From assembly GCA_023101885.1 (NCBI GenBank), contig JALPQD010000075.1, positions 4,406,630-4,470,629 on the forward strand: DNA of 64,000 bases, written 5' to 3'. The DNA is from Typhlomys cinereus. Taxonomy: Eukaryota > Chordata > Mammalia > Rodentia > Platacanthomyidae. The translations under genes and the position numbers were made by a program. A model generated the notes under the pieces. The model was not told the DNA's origin, did no database searches, and saw only the letters and a program-made list of their open reading frames with translations. Below, in pieces: positions 1 to 12,184 of this stretch; the stretch's first letter is position 1; every line of letters begins with the position of its first letter.

Positions 1-1574
1 AAAATGGGAGAAGATGCCTCAAAACGTCATCTTCTCAATATGACACTGCCATGTCAATCAGGAACTCACAGCTGGGGCCCTATTAATTTAAATTCATCAA
101 TTATAGATCTCGGAAGGAAAGATAAAGTATCGAGTAGTGTATCTACTTTTGAATCCACTAGGCTCCAGTAGAAGTCCCAAACCTATGGCCTCATAGACAG
201 TCCTGCTTAATCTCAATGTTGCACAAGCAAAACAAGAAGATATTAACATGGGAGGGAAAACTCTAGGGATGAAGGGGACAGGAGTGATGGAGGAAAATTA
301 GAGATGATAGTAAGGACAGTAATAAGAATCTATTACACGCCTGCATGAAATTGTCAAAGAACAAACTTTATCAATTAAAAATAAAACAAATAAATTCATG
401 AAATGGATTGATAAAGGTCTAAAAGTATTTATACTCACATTTTTGCAATACTTTTTATTGTTTGCATACATAGCTGAGTTTTCATGGTACTCATTGACCG
501 AATGATACCATGTGAAATCATTTAAATGAATGTAGTATTCATCTCATTTTAAAAACATAAATAATAACAGAGAGGTAGTCAGTTTTTAGCACAATAAAAA
601 ATCTAAAGTGTCTGTTAGTTTAGTAGTGTTGTGCTGTGCTCCATTCTACATTGCTTTTTTACTACAATGGCACACATCACTGCAGTGTGTAGGAACTAGG
701 CATGGGCTGTCACTCATGTAGAAGAGCCAAGTGTCCACGTTCAAGTGGTTAAACCTTTCCAAGACTCTGCTTTAAAAAAAATCTCAGTATTCCCTGCTCC
801 TTGATCTTTAGTAACACTCACTGCTTGTTTGTCACCATTGGTTTGCAAGTGTTGATTGCTTCATGCTATTCTGTATTGATTTGCTCTGTTTTTGCTCTCC
901 CGTATGAATTGTGCATTGTACACATTCTCCTAGTGTCCATCTGTGACTGCATGTTGTACATCACCTCAGAAATAGCCAAGTGAATATCACCACCTGGAAA
1001 TGCCATTATCTGCTTCTGAAACAATAATAATGTTGGAACACGTAGGTCCTTACTAGGAGTTACAAAAATATGAAAATAAAGACAATTATTATATACCACA
1101 GGGTTAAAAAATAGACTGTGCCTCACTACACATGTGTCAAAGCATAGTGGCTTCCACCAGTTTTACTGTATATAACTGAGAAGGAGACAATGCTCTAAGG
1201 CTTCATTCTCAAACCCTACTTCCCTGCACCATTTAGAGAACAGTAAGCAGTAATATTTCTCTACCCATCTGTTGCTTAGGAAGAGAGCTGTGGAACCATT
1301 TAAAAATAATTTTATACTTTAAAATATGATTTGTCAAAGTCACAAGTGAAGAAAATATCTTTGAAAGATAAACTTTATTTTGTCTTCAAAAGCCAGGTTG
1401 TTGCAACATGAAAGTGATTTTTAAGCTCATATTCCTAAAGCTGCTTGGAATAATGAAGACAATTACTAAAGTTCAGTAATACTTCTCTATAGCTGAAAAT
1501 GTTATTATTAGTAATATCAGACGCCATCACACATAAATCCCTTGTTTCTAAGATTTAACTCTATTAAGATTTGC
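1..1574. other. AT-rich non-coding DNA
   Basis: I see no gene or confident repeat here. The open frames of 60 and 86 codons around 801-1126 overlap on opposite strands and have no recognisable motif, so I treat them as chance. Confidence 0.6.
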
Positions 1575-1835
1575 TTCTTGGACTTGAAAGATGGCTTGTG
1601 GATTAAGCCTTTGCATCACAAGCAGAGTTTGGATCCTGAACCTCATATAAAAAGTGCTGGGCAGAAATGGTGGGAGCTTACACTTCCGTCCTGGAAGGTA
1701 TAGCCTGGGAAACCCCAGAGTGAAACAACGAGGAGGAAGAACAATCCAGGATGGTTCTGGAAGGCACCTTGGGTCTGCATAGTCACATACAATGCCCATT
1801 ACTACACACACACACACACACGTTTATTTCTTCAG
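1575..1835 (+). mobile_element. tRNA-derived SINE, degenerate copy
   Basis: The head reads like the other SINEs of this window (diverged 'gaaagatggcttgtggatta'), followed by the shared body (gctgggcagaaatggtggga, cctgggaa, aatccaggatggttc, gggtctgcatag) and a (CA)n tail at 1,804-1,821. The same body recurs near 16,970, 22,695 and 61,480. The minus-strand 89-codon frame over it is an artefact of the repeat. Confidence 0.7.
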
Positions 1836-2323
1836 TGATTTAAAATCCAATAAGGTATTCTAGGTTGATATGTGGCAATGGTATGGGACAATTCTTTTCT
1901 GCACAGCAGTATAAACCCTTGGCTGACAGTTTTTTTCTTTTTGCACGCAAAAACAAATATGTGCTTTCCAAGGTCATGTTATATGTTGATTGTATGATAA
2001 AGAAAATGCTGTAACTGTATTCTTGCTTGACTGCCTTAGTCCAGAAAAAAAATGGAAGTCTCTCATTCCCTTTATTTTCATTTTATATTTTATTTTATAT
2101 TAAACTCGTTCTTAGACAATTTCACACACATATGCAATACATTCTGATTACTCTCCCCACTTCTCTCTCTTTCCTATCCTTTCTCTCGCTAAGCCCTTCC
2201 TCCCTACAAGTCACTTTCCCATGTTCACTCCTTTTGTTTTGTTTTGTGGTCCACTGGGGTTTACTTTTGGCAGCAACGACATGGCCCCAGTAGGATAAAA
2301 GAAGGACAAGTGCCACCATTTCC
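1836..2323. other. Non-coding, partly pyrimidine-rich
   Basis: A T- and C-rich tract occupies about 2,070-2,250. It resembles the pyrimidine-rich antisense of a rodent L1 3'UTR, but the match is too weak to call. No gene is seen. Confidence 0.4.
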
Positions 2324-2727
2324 TGTTGCTGTATCCCGGCCTGCCCAGCCGGAGGAGAGGGTTTTCGAGGCGAATGGGTAAGTCAGCAACGGGGTCACCA
2401 CCAGACCCCGGAAATCAGGTGAGAAGCAGCAGTGGACGAGATGCCGTTGATTCAAAGTTATTAAGGGCATTTGGGCTTATATATGGTCAGGGTCCAATCA
2501 GGTGTTTCCATCCCTCCTCGAGGGGGAGGGGGGAACAGCCACCAGTCATTTAACTGTTTACTAGGTGTCCATTGCAGGGGCAGGTTAGACAGCTGCTTCC
2601 CATTGGTTGTTCATCCCTCTGTCTGCATGGTCCTCTGTTGGGACATGTCAGGAACATGTCTGGACATGCCCAGGCTTGTCAGTAGCTGGGAGCCCGGCTA
2701 GGGCCTCCCTGAATCGGTAGTACCACA
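2324..2727 (-). mobile_element. Solo LTR, ERVK (class II) type
   Basis: Read on the minus strand this 404-bp unit starts TGTGGTACTACC and ends AGCAACA, the canonical TG...CA termini. It is bracketed by a perfect 6-bp direct repeat, ATTTCC, at 2,318-2,323 and 2,728-2,733. Six-base duplications are characteristic of class II (ERVK/IAP-like) integrations. Inside it are a CCAAT-type box (minus-strand AACCAATGG near 2,599-2,607) and a TATA-like CATATATAAG near 2,477-2,486. It is less AT-rich than its surroundings and contains several CpGs. No internal retroviral sequence flanks it, so it is most likely a solo LTR left by LTR-LTR recombination. The class is inferred from TSD length and ends, not from a database match. 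Confidence 0.8.
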
Positions 2728-2953
2728 ATTTCCCAGGGTGGTCCCTTTTCTCTCAACTATAATTAAGACAGAAGACATAGAAATGAGAACACATGTTCTG
2801 ACAGTAGCTGGCCCTATCCTGCACATATGAAAGAGATAGATTTGAAAACAAGGTAGCAGATAGACATTGTCATAGAGCATTAGCAAGGATGGAGGCTAGC
2901 TAAAGGCATGTTGTTATTGCTGGGAGTAGTCATTTCCTACTCTCTCTTCTTCC

Positions 2954-3001
2954 TCTCCTCCTCCTCCTCCTCCTCCTCCTCCTCCTCCTCCTCCTCCTCC
3001 T
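2954..3001. repeat. (TCC)n microsatellite
   Basis: About 16 uninterrupted TCC/CTC units, preceded by a TCTCTTCTTCC-rich run. Confidence 0.95.
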
Positions 3002-3900
3002 TCAGTTAAATAGGAAAATAAGTAAATATATCTATTGCATAATTAAGTGGATTGTGTAGTTATGTTGATTCTGATTATTGTTGAATTACTAATCATCTCA
3101 GAAAATTTTATATAAATTTTAACAGATTTTACATTTTGTGACTAAGCAGAATATAAAAAAAGGAGATATAAAATCTAAGTAGCAATGAGACTGACTTAAG
3201 ACTTCCAAAAGCAACAAAGTTTGTAGAGTCTGATCAAATAAACAGTTGGTCTCAGCTTATTTCATTCTATTACAAATTTTGACTTGCACTGCTTTGAAAT
3301 AGGTAAATTTTCTTTACTGTATTGCTTTGTTTTATTACTAAGTTTGAAAATAAAGGTTCTACCATATTTGGTTTATCAGCATTTCTGCATGTTTAGACAT
3401 ATGTGATGTAGCAGATTTACATGACAATTCTCATCCCTCAAGAAAGAATGTTTAGTAACAAAACATAGTTTTGATGTAAAAGATTGTTCTAGAATGGAAA
3501 CAGAAAAAAATTGGAAGAAAACCAAAAGGCTAAATTATTTCACAAAAAGGACATACAGAAAAATAAAAGATAAAAAAGATATAAGAACATAATGACAATG
3601 ACTAAAAAAATTCTTAGATTAAAATTAAATACCTTGACAGTATACTATACCTTACTCTCTATTTTCATCAATAAGGTTTTCTTAAAATGTTGATATACTC
3701 TTAGTAAGAACCAACAGACTGAGAAAAATGGTGATTTCATGTCTTTTCAAGATGATTGTTTATGATACCTGCTTAGTTTGCTATACTTTCATTGCTTTAG
3801 AAACTTAGTTTTTAAAATCAGGATTTACTTAAAAATCTATCTTGTCAAATTTTGTCTCACTGTTATACAACTAAATGTTAAATCATTATTCATATTTTTA
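3002..3900. other. AT-rich non-coding DNA
   Basis: No gene or confident repeat seen. Confidence 0.6.
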
Positions 3901-3943
3901 GGTGGTGGTGGGGGTGGTGGTGGTGGTGGTGGTGGTGGTGGTG

Positions 3944-3993
<50 letters not shown>
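3901..3993. repeat. Compound microsatellite (GGT)n-(GT)n-(GA)n
   Basis: Three abutting tracts: GGT units to about 3,945, GT units to about 3,971 and GA units to about 3,993. They lie at the 3' (tail) side of the minus-strand SINE next door, so they are probably its expanded tail. The overlapping 125- and 65-codon frames are poly-Gly and Cys-Val artefacts. Confidence 0.95.
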
Positions 3994-3994
<1 letters not shown>

Positions 3995-4206
3995 ACTTGA
4001 ATGTGTGTCTCTATGGTGGCTCAAGGATGACCTCACAAACTGTCCTGGATTTCTCTACCTCCTTATTGCTTTGCTCTGGGATTTTTCACCAATCAGGTCT
4101 GCAAGTGCAGGCGCCACCATTTTTTTGCCTGTCTTTTTTGCATGAGATCTGGTGATATGAACTCAGGTCCTTTTCCTTGCTAACCTATGAGCCAATTCTC
4201 TAGCTC
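3995..4206 (-). mobile_element. tRNA-derived SINE with compound tail
   Basis: On the minus strand the head (gtggagctagagaattggct) and an internal promoter-like stretch (gcaaggaaaaggacctgagt) match the family seen at 16,970 and 61,480. The tail is the compound microsatellite at 3,901-3,993. Confidence 0.75.
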
Positions 4207-4377
4207 CACTATTCATTCTTAGAAGGTGGTGTAATTGACCTCTAGAATGTTCAAAAGTCATGCTTGGCAGCGAAAGTCAAGGAGGATAAAAGGAGGACAG
4301 GCGGTATCATGTCTCCTGTGCCAGGGTCAGACAAATCTCTCAGGAGGAAGACTATTGCTTTTATATCAAAGTACTAG

Positions 4378-4735
4378 TCACTTTTCTCATCATTATGACA
4401 AAATACCTGACACAAGCATCTTAAGTAGTAGAGGGATATATTTTGGCTCACAATCTAAGAGATACAGTCTGTAAGGGTCAGGAGATATGGCCAGGATGCA
4501 AGGCAGCTAGCTGTATTGTTTTCCTATTTAGGAAGCTAAGAGCAGACATGGAGTGTAGTCAGGTTACGAACTTCAAAGCCATCCCCATACTTTCATCATA
4601 GGATTCCACACCTTAAAAATTCTGCACCTCTCAAAACAGTGTCAACAGCTGAAGACATAGGCTTGTGGTGGGACATTCCACATAAAAACCACAGGAATCC
4701 AAAAATCTGTACAAATACAATAAGGTCTCCAAAAT
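4378..4735 (-). mobile_element. Old interspersed repeat with 'ttttggctcaca' signature
   Basis: The sequence runs 'tatgacaaaatacctgac', 'ttttggctcaca', and 'gtgtcaacagct', which is the antisense layout of a repeat family common in rodent genomes. It shares its layout with the copy at 16,525-16,850 and, more distantly, those at 6,690 and 38,580. I do not assign a family name. Confidence 0.55.
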
Positions 4736-6685
4736 AACATCAAATGCACCAGCAGCTTTATGGAACAAGGGACAAAAGGAGGATTTGACCAACAGGACTT
4801 TAAAACAAATGCCTGGTCATTACTGTCCTGGTTGCTTCCCTTTTGGAGTCAGTCACAGCAATCTTTCTATTTCCAGCATTTGGTTCCTGCATTATAAATC
4901 TGTATGTCAATTTTATTTCTTCTACAGTTCAGCAATTACTTCTCCAGATGATGTTTGGGCAAGGTTTTCAACCCTTGGCACTGGAAATCCCGCTTGCCTT
5001 AAGCCCCATAACTATGTTTCTCTTTCCATGGGGCATGAAGATCTTAGCAGGGAAACAAATGATGGCTGGGGACTGCACATTACCCTGCTTAGCTTGAAGA
5101 AGTCTCTGTAAAACAGAGGCTCTAATCATCTTCCCAATATTGGGTTTGTTGCTATGTCAGGATTAATGTGTGGCCATGATTAAAGAACAGATCACGCTTA
5201 GAGAATTTCAAACATTCTCTAAAAAAAGAGGGAAAGTATTCCTTAAAGAAAAGTTTGGTTTATTTACAGTCAAGCCATGATCATCAAGAAACCCAGGCAT
5301 GCTAGATTTGCTTCCCTCGAAATCCAGCCTCCACCTCTAATCAGGACCCTCATTGCATGGTAGGAATTGCATGGTCATGGGCCTGATCCAAAAAGAGGGT
5401 TACTCCTAAATGAAAGCCTCCACAGTTGATTCTTTCATGCATGCAGATTTCTGCTACCATTGTTTACTCAATAAATTTCTTTCTCTATTTTGGTTTGATA
5501 GATCTGCTTATTCATTGACTGCTAACCACAGTCACTGATAGCTATAAAAATATTTCTCCCTATTTTGGAAACTGAAAGGTAAAGACCAGCCTTGGCAAGG
5601 GGAGTCTTAGTGATTTACGAATGGCTGTTTTCTCATTGTAGTCTAGCAGCAATGGTACAGGTATGTGCATGAAAAGGTAAGAAGAGAGAAAGGATGAGAG
5701 GAAGGTCAGTGAGCAAGTGAGAGAAGGAAAAAGGGAGAAAGAGAGAGAGAGAGAGAAAGAGAGAAGAACACTCACTTCTTCCCTATAATGATACTAATAT
5801 TTTCATATAATCTTCACATTTGTAATACATCTAAACTTAACTTACCTCACCAAAAACTCATGTTATTCTATTGGAAGGTAGTGAAGAAGATACAAAATAG
5901 TTATGTAGAAAAGTTTTTCTAAAATTATCTGAGGTACAAGATCTTTTTATTAATTTCCATGTAGCATGAACCAGTATCCTAGCAATACACCTATAAGGGG
6001 TTGATGGGAAATTTAGTATTTAAAAGTCAAACAACATGCAAAACAGATTATTGCAATGTAGATTCAACAGATTAAAATTATTCTCTGCAATTTCTCTAAA
6101 TTCTTATAAGCCCTTACCATCAGCTTGGATACTTCACTTGTTATGGACACTAATGAAGAGCTCACGAATGCTTGTCAGCTCAGAGGAAAGCCCTTTCAGG
6201 AACTTAGAAAGAGAATTAGATTACTTGGAATTATTTGTAGAATTATCTGGAAATGTTATTAAAATATTGAAATCTCATGATTATGAATTGAAAGTAAAGC
6301 CGGTTGTCCTAGTTTTCCTTTGCAAAGTTCACTTGTAGCGTTCACTGAGTTGGAAATGTTGGAAATTGTGCTTCCTGAGATATTAGGGTCAGCAGCAAAC
6401 AGAGAGACAGAGAGAAAAAAGAGCATTGGTTGGATTGTCACGCTACCACAGGCAAGAGGTCTCTTGGTGGAAGTGAATTAATCAAGAGTGAGAACAAGAT
6501 TTAGGTGAGAAAGATAATCTAATCAAGCACCAAAAATCTTACATGTCACAAATGCACAAATAACGAGGTGAGATGATGGCAACATATCATCTTCAGGATC
6601 AAAGAAAAGAAATCTTCAGGAAGAAAGTAAGAGAAAAACTAAAGAAATATAAAGAGACCTGCTGTCCAAGTTCCTGTTCTGCTGT
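4736..6685. other. Non-coding stretch
   Basis: A 108-codon plus-strand frame (4,785-5,111) and an overlapping 84-codon frame have no motif or codon signature that I recognise. Around 5,220-5,520 there is LTR-like texture (CAATAAA near 5,470) without definable ends. A GA-rich tract lies at 5,690-5,765. The 100-codon frame at 6,036-6,338 is also unsupported. Confidence 0.5.
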
Positions 6686-6689
6686 TAAT

Positions 6690-7080
6690 ACAAACATATG
6701 ACCAAACAGTTTATTGGAACAATGGGTTCATTCCAGCATCACAGTCACAGATTCTCAGTTACAATTCATCAGCATGGCTGCAGAGTTCATACCAACATCA
6801 AGAGGCAACTGAGCGTGCTATATCCACAGAAAACGCTGGGAAAGGGGAAAGCATCTAACTTTCAGTCTGCCAAAATATTGAAGCAGCTATCTCCATCTTA
6901 TTCACCTTCCCAGGGAATGGTCCCACCTATCATGGGCTGGGCTTTCCCACAAGAGTTAGATAATCTTCCACAGGCCTGTTCAGGACTTCCTTTAACTAAA
7001 TAATTCTTCACAGGTGTGCCTAAAAGTGCAGTTCTTAACTGTCAAATTGACACTTGTATCAAACTGTCACATCAACTACT
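6690..7080 (-). mobile_element. Repeat family 'R' copy (AATAAA-bearing, antisense)
   Basis: Antisense copy containing 'catgggctgggctttcccac', 'gttagataatcttccacagg' and 'aactgtcaaattgacacttg'. The same ordered blocks occur at 24,245-24,640 and 38,580-38,985 (minus) and at 11,695-11,930, 18,440-18,860 and 63,095-63,530 (plus). The family is about 430 bp with a poly(A)-signal-like AATAAA near its 3' end. It is LTR-like, but I cannot name it. Confidence 0.65.
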
Positions 7081-7439
7081 TCTAGCAAAAGTCACTGGAG
7101 CACAAAAATACAGCAGAAGATGGCTGCTTTGTACAGAAAAGGCAGAACTGTCATACCTTGTTATTTGCAGAACAAGACTTCCAGAAGACATAGTAAAATA
7201 GTATGTGCTTATAAAAATGCTGTTATATGCCTAGTTGTATTGGTCAACAGAATGTTACTATTATAAAATTATTCAGAACTTTACAAATTAGCATAAGCAG
7301 TTATTTGAAATATTGCAATAGTACAATAATAACAGATGAGTCATTTTATAGCAGGCATTGTTAGAATAGTAATCATGATAAGATAAAACAGTAGCAGTTG
7401 TCAGTTATACAGTATTCACCAAATAGCAGATAGGTTCTG

Positions 7440-7745
7440 AGCACTAACATATATAACTATGTGGGTGTGTATGTATGTACATGTGTACATATTTGCTTGT
7501 TCAGATGGAAGCTGAGGTTGATGCTGGTTGCCTTACTCAATTCATCTCCATCTTATTTTGTTTATACAGGGTCTCCTGCTGACCCTGGAGCTTACTGATT
7601 CTTCTAGACTGGCTAGCTAGCAGGCCGAAGGGATCATCTTGTCTCTGCCTTGCAGATTAGAGGAACAGTCTTCCATGCCCAAGATTTACTGGGTTCTAAG
7701 TATCCAAACTCAGGTCTTCTGACACTGTATGGTCTCAGACATCTC
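7440..7745 (-). mobile_element. B2/B3-like SINE, degenerate
   Basis: The plus strand shows an antisense tRNA-derived pattern: 'gagcttactgattcttctag', 'actggctagctagcaggc', 'gtctctgcctt', then 'ccaaactcaggtcttctgac'. This is typical of an old B2/B3-type SINE. A TATG/TG-rich tail lies at about 7,440-7,490. Confidence 0.6.
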
Positions 7746-8290
7746 TCTTACTCCATAAACAATTTTAATAGCATAACAATATTACCAAAAGACTTCAAAA
7801 CTAGTTTTAAAGTTTTAAAGATGAGGAAATTGAAATACAGAGAGATTTTATGTATTTAGTACTTACCTTTGTTAGCAGTAGGAAAAAAACAATTAATTGT
7901 TTTGTCTTAATTTTATAGATAGAAATAAAGGGTTGAAACATATGTCCAAGTTTATTTCAGCTAATAATTTGGATTTGAACTTAAGCCATCTATCCGAGAA
8001 CCATAGGCCTAATACTGTGCCCCATGATCAAAGAGTGAGCATCCTGTTTCTGTCTCACACAAACAAACAGGAAATTAACCCATTTCTCTAAGAAATAGCA
8101 TTTCTGCAAGAAATGGACAATGAACCTGGACAGAGGACTCACTATGCATTTCTGCCTTCTGATTTTTAGAAATGCTCATGATATCCACGGTGGTGGCCTG
8201 GGTAACTTTCTGTGAAGTGGTGCAAGTCCTGTCCATGTTATGAAAGTAGTAACATCTTGAATGCGTCAGTTTCTACAAAGTTTCTCTGAA
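7746..8290. other. Non-coding stretch
   Basis: No gene or confident repeat seen. Confidence 0.5.
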
Positions 8291-8299
8291 GATATGACA

Positions 8300-9672
8300 A
8301 TCTCAGATGATGTGTCACACTGAACAGAATCTTTAACTTCTTAAAAAGGAAGCTTGGTGAAGGCTTACATGCCCCAAGAACACTGCAGCTAACACACCCA
8401 CAAAGCACCAAGTAAGTAATCCTAGACAAACTCTTAATAACAACATCCCATCCAAATCCAGGGAAGCTTTTCCAACAATTTCCAAAGTCAGGCGACCCCA
8501 TTTAACTCAGGAGAGCCAGGAACCCATGCCAAAGAACCAAAGAACCAAAGAATGCAAACAATGACCCAAAACAAGAAACCCGAGTTACATAAAACCATAA
8601 AATATACCAAATAGCAGGGAAACATTACTTCTACAAAAAAATCCAACCCCTTAATGATATATTCCAATCAAAATAACTTTCTGGATACCAGGAAAATAAC
8701 ACTCAAGACAATGCATTTCAAAGGAATATTATTAATGTGATCAGTAAAATGCAAAAACTACCAAAGCAATGTGAAAGACTCAAGAGAGGAGATGCATAGG
8801 CATATAACCTTGTATATGAAAAGGAAAATAGAAAAGTTAAATGAGTTTTAAAAAGATAATAGAGGAAAACAAAAATAATCACGAAACAGTAGAAAACAAT
8901 CCAAACTGAAATTAAACTGGAATCCAAAGCCAAGGTAGCCGTAATCAGTGTTAGTATCACCAACAGAAGTGATTAAGCAAAAGATAGAATATCAAATCTG
9001 GAAGACAAGCTGGCAGAACAAGATCATTCAATTAAAAACTGAAAAAATTAAAAATACAGGAAATGCTCAAGAGCTATCGGGCACTGCAACAAGAGTGCAG
9101 AATGATGGCAGCCCTGTAAGCTCAGCCCTGATCAGGCATCAAAATCTCTCCTCATCCCAAGGCCCAGGGAAGCATGTGGAAGAGGGGGCAGTAGGACTGT
9201 AAGAACCTGAAGATGGGAAGGAGTAGTGTCAGCCAAGACACTTAGGTCACAACAAGGTTACTACATTCAAGTGCTCATTGCAATGAGATCTACTAGCCTC
9301 AAACCTACACAACGGCCAGCATATCAACACTCTCCAGTGGTCAACAAGGATCTCAGTAGAAACAACTGCACTCAGAATCTCTAGGGCAGGTGCTGGACAA
9401 AAGAAAGGGAGTCCTCCCACACTTGTGATTTTGTCCACTGACAGAAACATATACTACCACAGAGAACTGGTTTCTTAGCCCAGAAACATCAAAAGGAGTA
9501 CTGTGATTCACATATCCACAAGAACAGGAGGGTGGGAGGGACAGGACTGGAGTGGTAAAAGGAGTAGAAGATAGGAAAGGACAGAGGTAGAAGGAGAGGG
9601 AGAAGAAATGGATGGGGAGGGGGAAAGAGTATAAACAACTTGCTTGTATATGAAAAAATTCTCAATAAAAAA
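8300..9672 (+). mobile_element. Old L1 remnant: ORF1-like sequence joined to 3'UTR
   Basis: The part up to about 9,055 resembles the 5' and ORF1 coiled-coil region of rodent L1 (for example 'atctggaagacaagctggca' followed by 'caagatcattcaattaaaaa'). From about 9,060 the sequence is L1 3'UTR, including 'gaagagggggcagtaggact' and a G/A-rich tract at 9,520-9,630, and it ends near 'ttgcttgtatatgaaaaaat'. No ORF2 lies between the two parts. The 3'UTR matches the layout of the younger copies near 22.2, 58.4 and 60.1 kb but is clearly more diverged. Confidence 0.65.
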
Positions 9673-10425
9673 GTATCTGGCGACAGTGAAATAAAACATC
9701 CGTATTTATTTTTATGGGTTTCAGACATATTTTATTGGATATTAATGCATTTCAATTGCTTAAAAATTGCTGTGAACTTTCATAATGAAGGTCACTGGCT
9801 GAAACTGATTGAAACGGAGGAAGTGGAGTCTCATTTCCATCATTTTACCCAAACCATTAATTTCCATTATGCTGCCAAAATAAATACTGATACACAAAGA
9901 GACTATTATACCAATTACATCATAAAAAAGAGAAAGCTCAAATGCTGTCTTTAAGTATAAATGCTGTGAATTTATACTTTATAGTTGTTATAATGGGTGT
10001 TCACTTCCAATGTCATCATTAAATGTAATGCATTTTCGGCCTAATTTTATTTTTTTAAGTTTTTACATGATTTTTACTGAAAAAATAACAATTACACATA
10101 CATATTAACTGAAAACCAGATGACACTAAACATATATGTACATGCTATGTAAAATATGTAAATCAGAGTAAAGATATCCATTTCCTTAAGCTTTATCATT
10201 TTTATAGTGAAAATTTCATTCAGATTTTCCCAGCTTTTTGAAGGATTCTCTTTATTATGAGTTACTTCTAGTCTCCCCACCATACTGTGACTCCATGTTC
10301 TCTCTTACAGGTGGATGTTAATTCTGAATCTTCAGAATGAAAACTTTCAAGTAGAAATGCCTATATTATCTATAAACTAGAAAGAAACATAAGTAGTGGA
10401 ATGGGGGGATGGGACAGGACACTTA
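9673..10425. other. AT-rich non-coding DNA
   Basis: A 104-codon plus-strand frame (9,640-9,954) begins in the L1 tail and has no recognisable domain. I see nothing else. Confidence 0.5.
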
Positions 10426-10429
10426 AAAA

Positions 10430-10700
10430 AAAGAAAGTAAAGGAACACATCCCTGTCCCTACAGGACAGTCATTCATTGCTAGTGGGAGTGTAAACTGCT
10501 ATAGACACTTTGTAAATCAATATGGAAGTTCCTTGGAAAACTAAAAATGGAACTACCATATGACCTAACTATGAAACTTTTGGGAATATCCCCAAAAGAT
10601 ACTTGTCCACTGAGTTCATTGTAGCTTTGTTCATAATAGCAAGAAATTGGAATCAGTCAGCATACCCATCAACAGAAGACTAAGTAATGAAACTCTAATA

Positions 10701-10750
<50 letters not shown>

Positions 10751-10905
10751 GGAATACTACTCAGCTATCAAGAAAGATGAGATTATAGATTTTTTTGTAA
10801 ATAAATGGAATTTAAAAAATATATTAGGCAAGTTATCACAGATACAGAAAGACAACTGTTGCATGGTCTCTCTCATACACTGATGCTAGCTTTAAACTCT
10901 TGACT
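10430..10905 (+). mobile_element. Old L1 ORF2 C-terminal fragment
   Basis: Plus-strand remnants of the ORF2 3' end: 'attgctagtgggagtgtaaa', 'ggaactaccatatgacctaa', 'cataatagcaagaaattgga' and 'aatggaatactactcagcta'. The frame is broken. A (CA)n tract at 10,704-10,748 lies exactly where ORF2 normally has a short CA-rich run before 'aatggaatac'. Confidence 0.85.
10704..10748. repeat. (CA)n microsatellite inside L1 ORF2 remnant
   Basis: Uninterrupted CA units that appear to have expanded from the short CA-containing run of the host L1. Confidence 0.95.
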
Positions 10906-10921
10906 GACTTATTTGGCTTAG

Positions 10922-11056
<135 letters not shown>

Positions 11057-11694
11057 TAGCAGAGATGGCCAAAAAATTTGTAGAAAATGATTTTACACAT
11101 AGTTAATTGAAAAATAACTGCCTACTATGTTGGAAGATTTATACAGTCCTTTTAACCAGGAACTGTAAATTGGCTGTTTTTAGACAGTATATAGCCCTGG
11201 TTAATTTCTTTGTATTCTATAAGATACAGTGTAATGCTACATTTCTATTTATAGTTTGTGAATTTTGTTTCCTGCACAGTTTTTTGTAAAGTGTTCTCCT
11301 GTTTTGAATCTTGAAACAATAAAGTTTTGAAAAAAATTTTTAGTTAATTTTAAAAACTAGGGAAAAAATACCTTCCATATGAATTTTTATAATGCCTGCA
11401 CTCATTTAATTTCCATCAATACTGTGAAATGATTATTTTTCTCTACAATCTTTCTTCTCATCTCTATGAAGTCTTTTTTATTTCTAGGAGAGCTATCCAA
11501 ATTTACTACAAATGTAAAAGATATTTGAAACACACAAAATTTCACCCATACTATAAATTATGATATTAGAGAATAAATTGGGAAACTAATTTTAATCTCA
11601 TTTCAAAAACTATTTACTAGTCAAATGCAGAACGAAAAAATTAGTTTAACAATATGATTTAAATAAAATAAATATCTGAATATAAAAACAAAAT

Positions 11695-11930
11695 TTGAAG
11701 CTACTGTTGTCAATTTGGCAATTGAAGTCTAGAGCTTTGGTTAGATTTGTAAATAATTAGTAATTGAATTGAACTGGTCCCTGGTGTTGGTGTGGACTCT
11801 CCTTGCCAAATTGGAGTTAAGAACTGTTACTGATAAACTGTAAACCATAATAAAATCCCTTGTTCCCTTTTAAGCTATTTTATGTTTGTTGTGAATTTGT
11901 CAGCAGTATGCAGAGTAACTGCAACTGTTA
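11695..11930 (+). mobile_element. Repeat family 'R' copy, internally shortened
   Basis: Plus-strand blocks 'gttgtcaatttggcaattga', 'tggtgttggtgtggactctc', 'ccataataaaatcccttgtt' and 'gcagagtaactgcaac' match the ordered blocks of the copies at 18,440 and 63,095. The middle third of the family is missing. Confidence 0.65.
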
Positions 11931-12184
11931 TTAATTAACTTTTTGCTGATTTGAACTGGAAGTTTCTCTGTTTACTTTTTTATCAACAGATATAATCAGT
12001 GTTTCTACCATTAAATTATTTGTGTCAGATCTTTTGTTACAACACTGAGAAAACTGAAAAAAATTTACAATATTTTCCAATATTTAAAAAGATTAATTTC
12101 TGTTCAGGACCCATTTCTCTCTCCTCTTTTGCAAATGATAAAGAAAACATACATATCAAAACAAAGGGATTTGTAATGGGATTA

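Noticed and set aside
4785..5111. 108-codon plus-strand open frame
   Set aside because: No domain, no homologue I recognise, an overlapping alternative frame, and no splice or promoter context.
5220..5520. Possible LTR with CAATAAA
   Set aside because: No TG...CA ends or target-site duplication could be placed.
6036..6338. 100-codon open frame
   Set aside because: AT-rich context, no motif, and no supporting features on either side.
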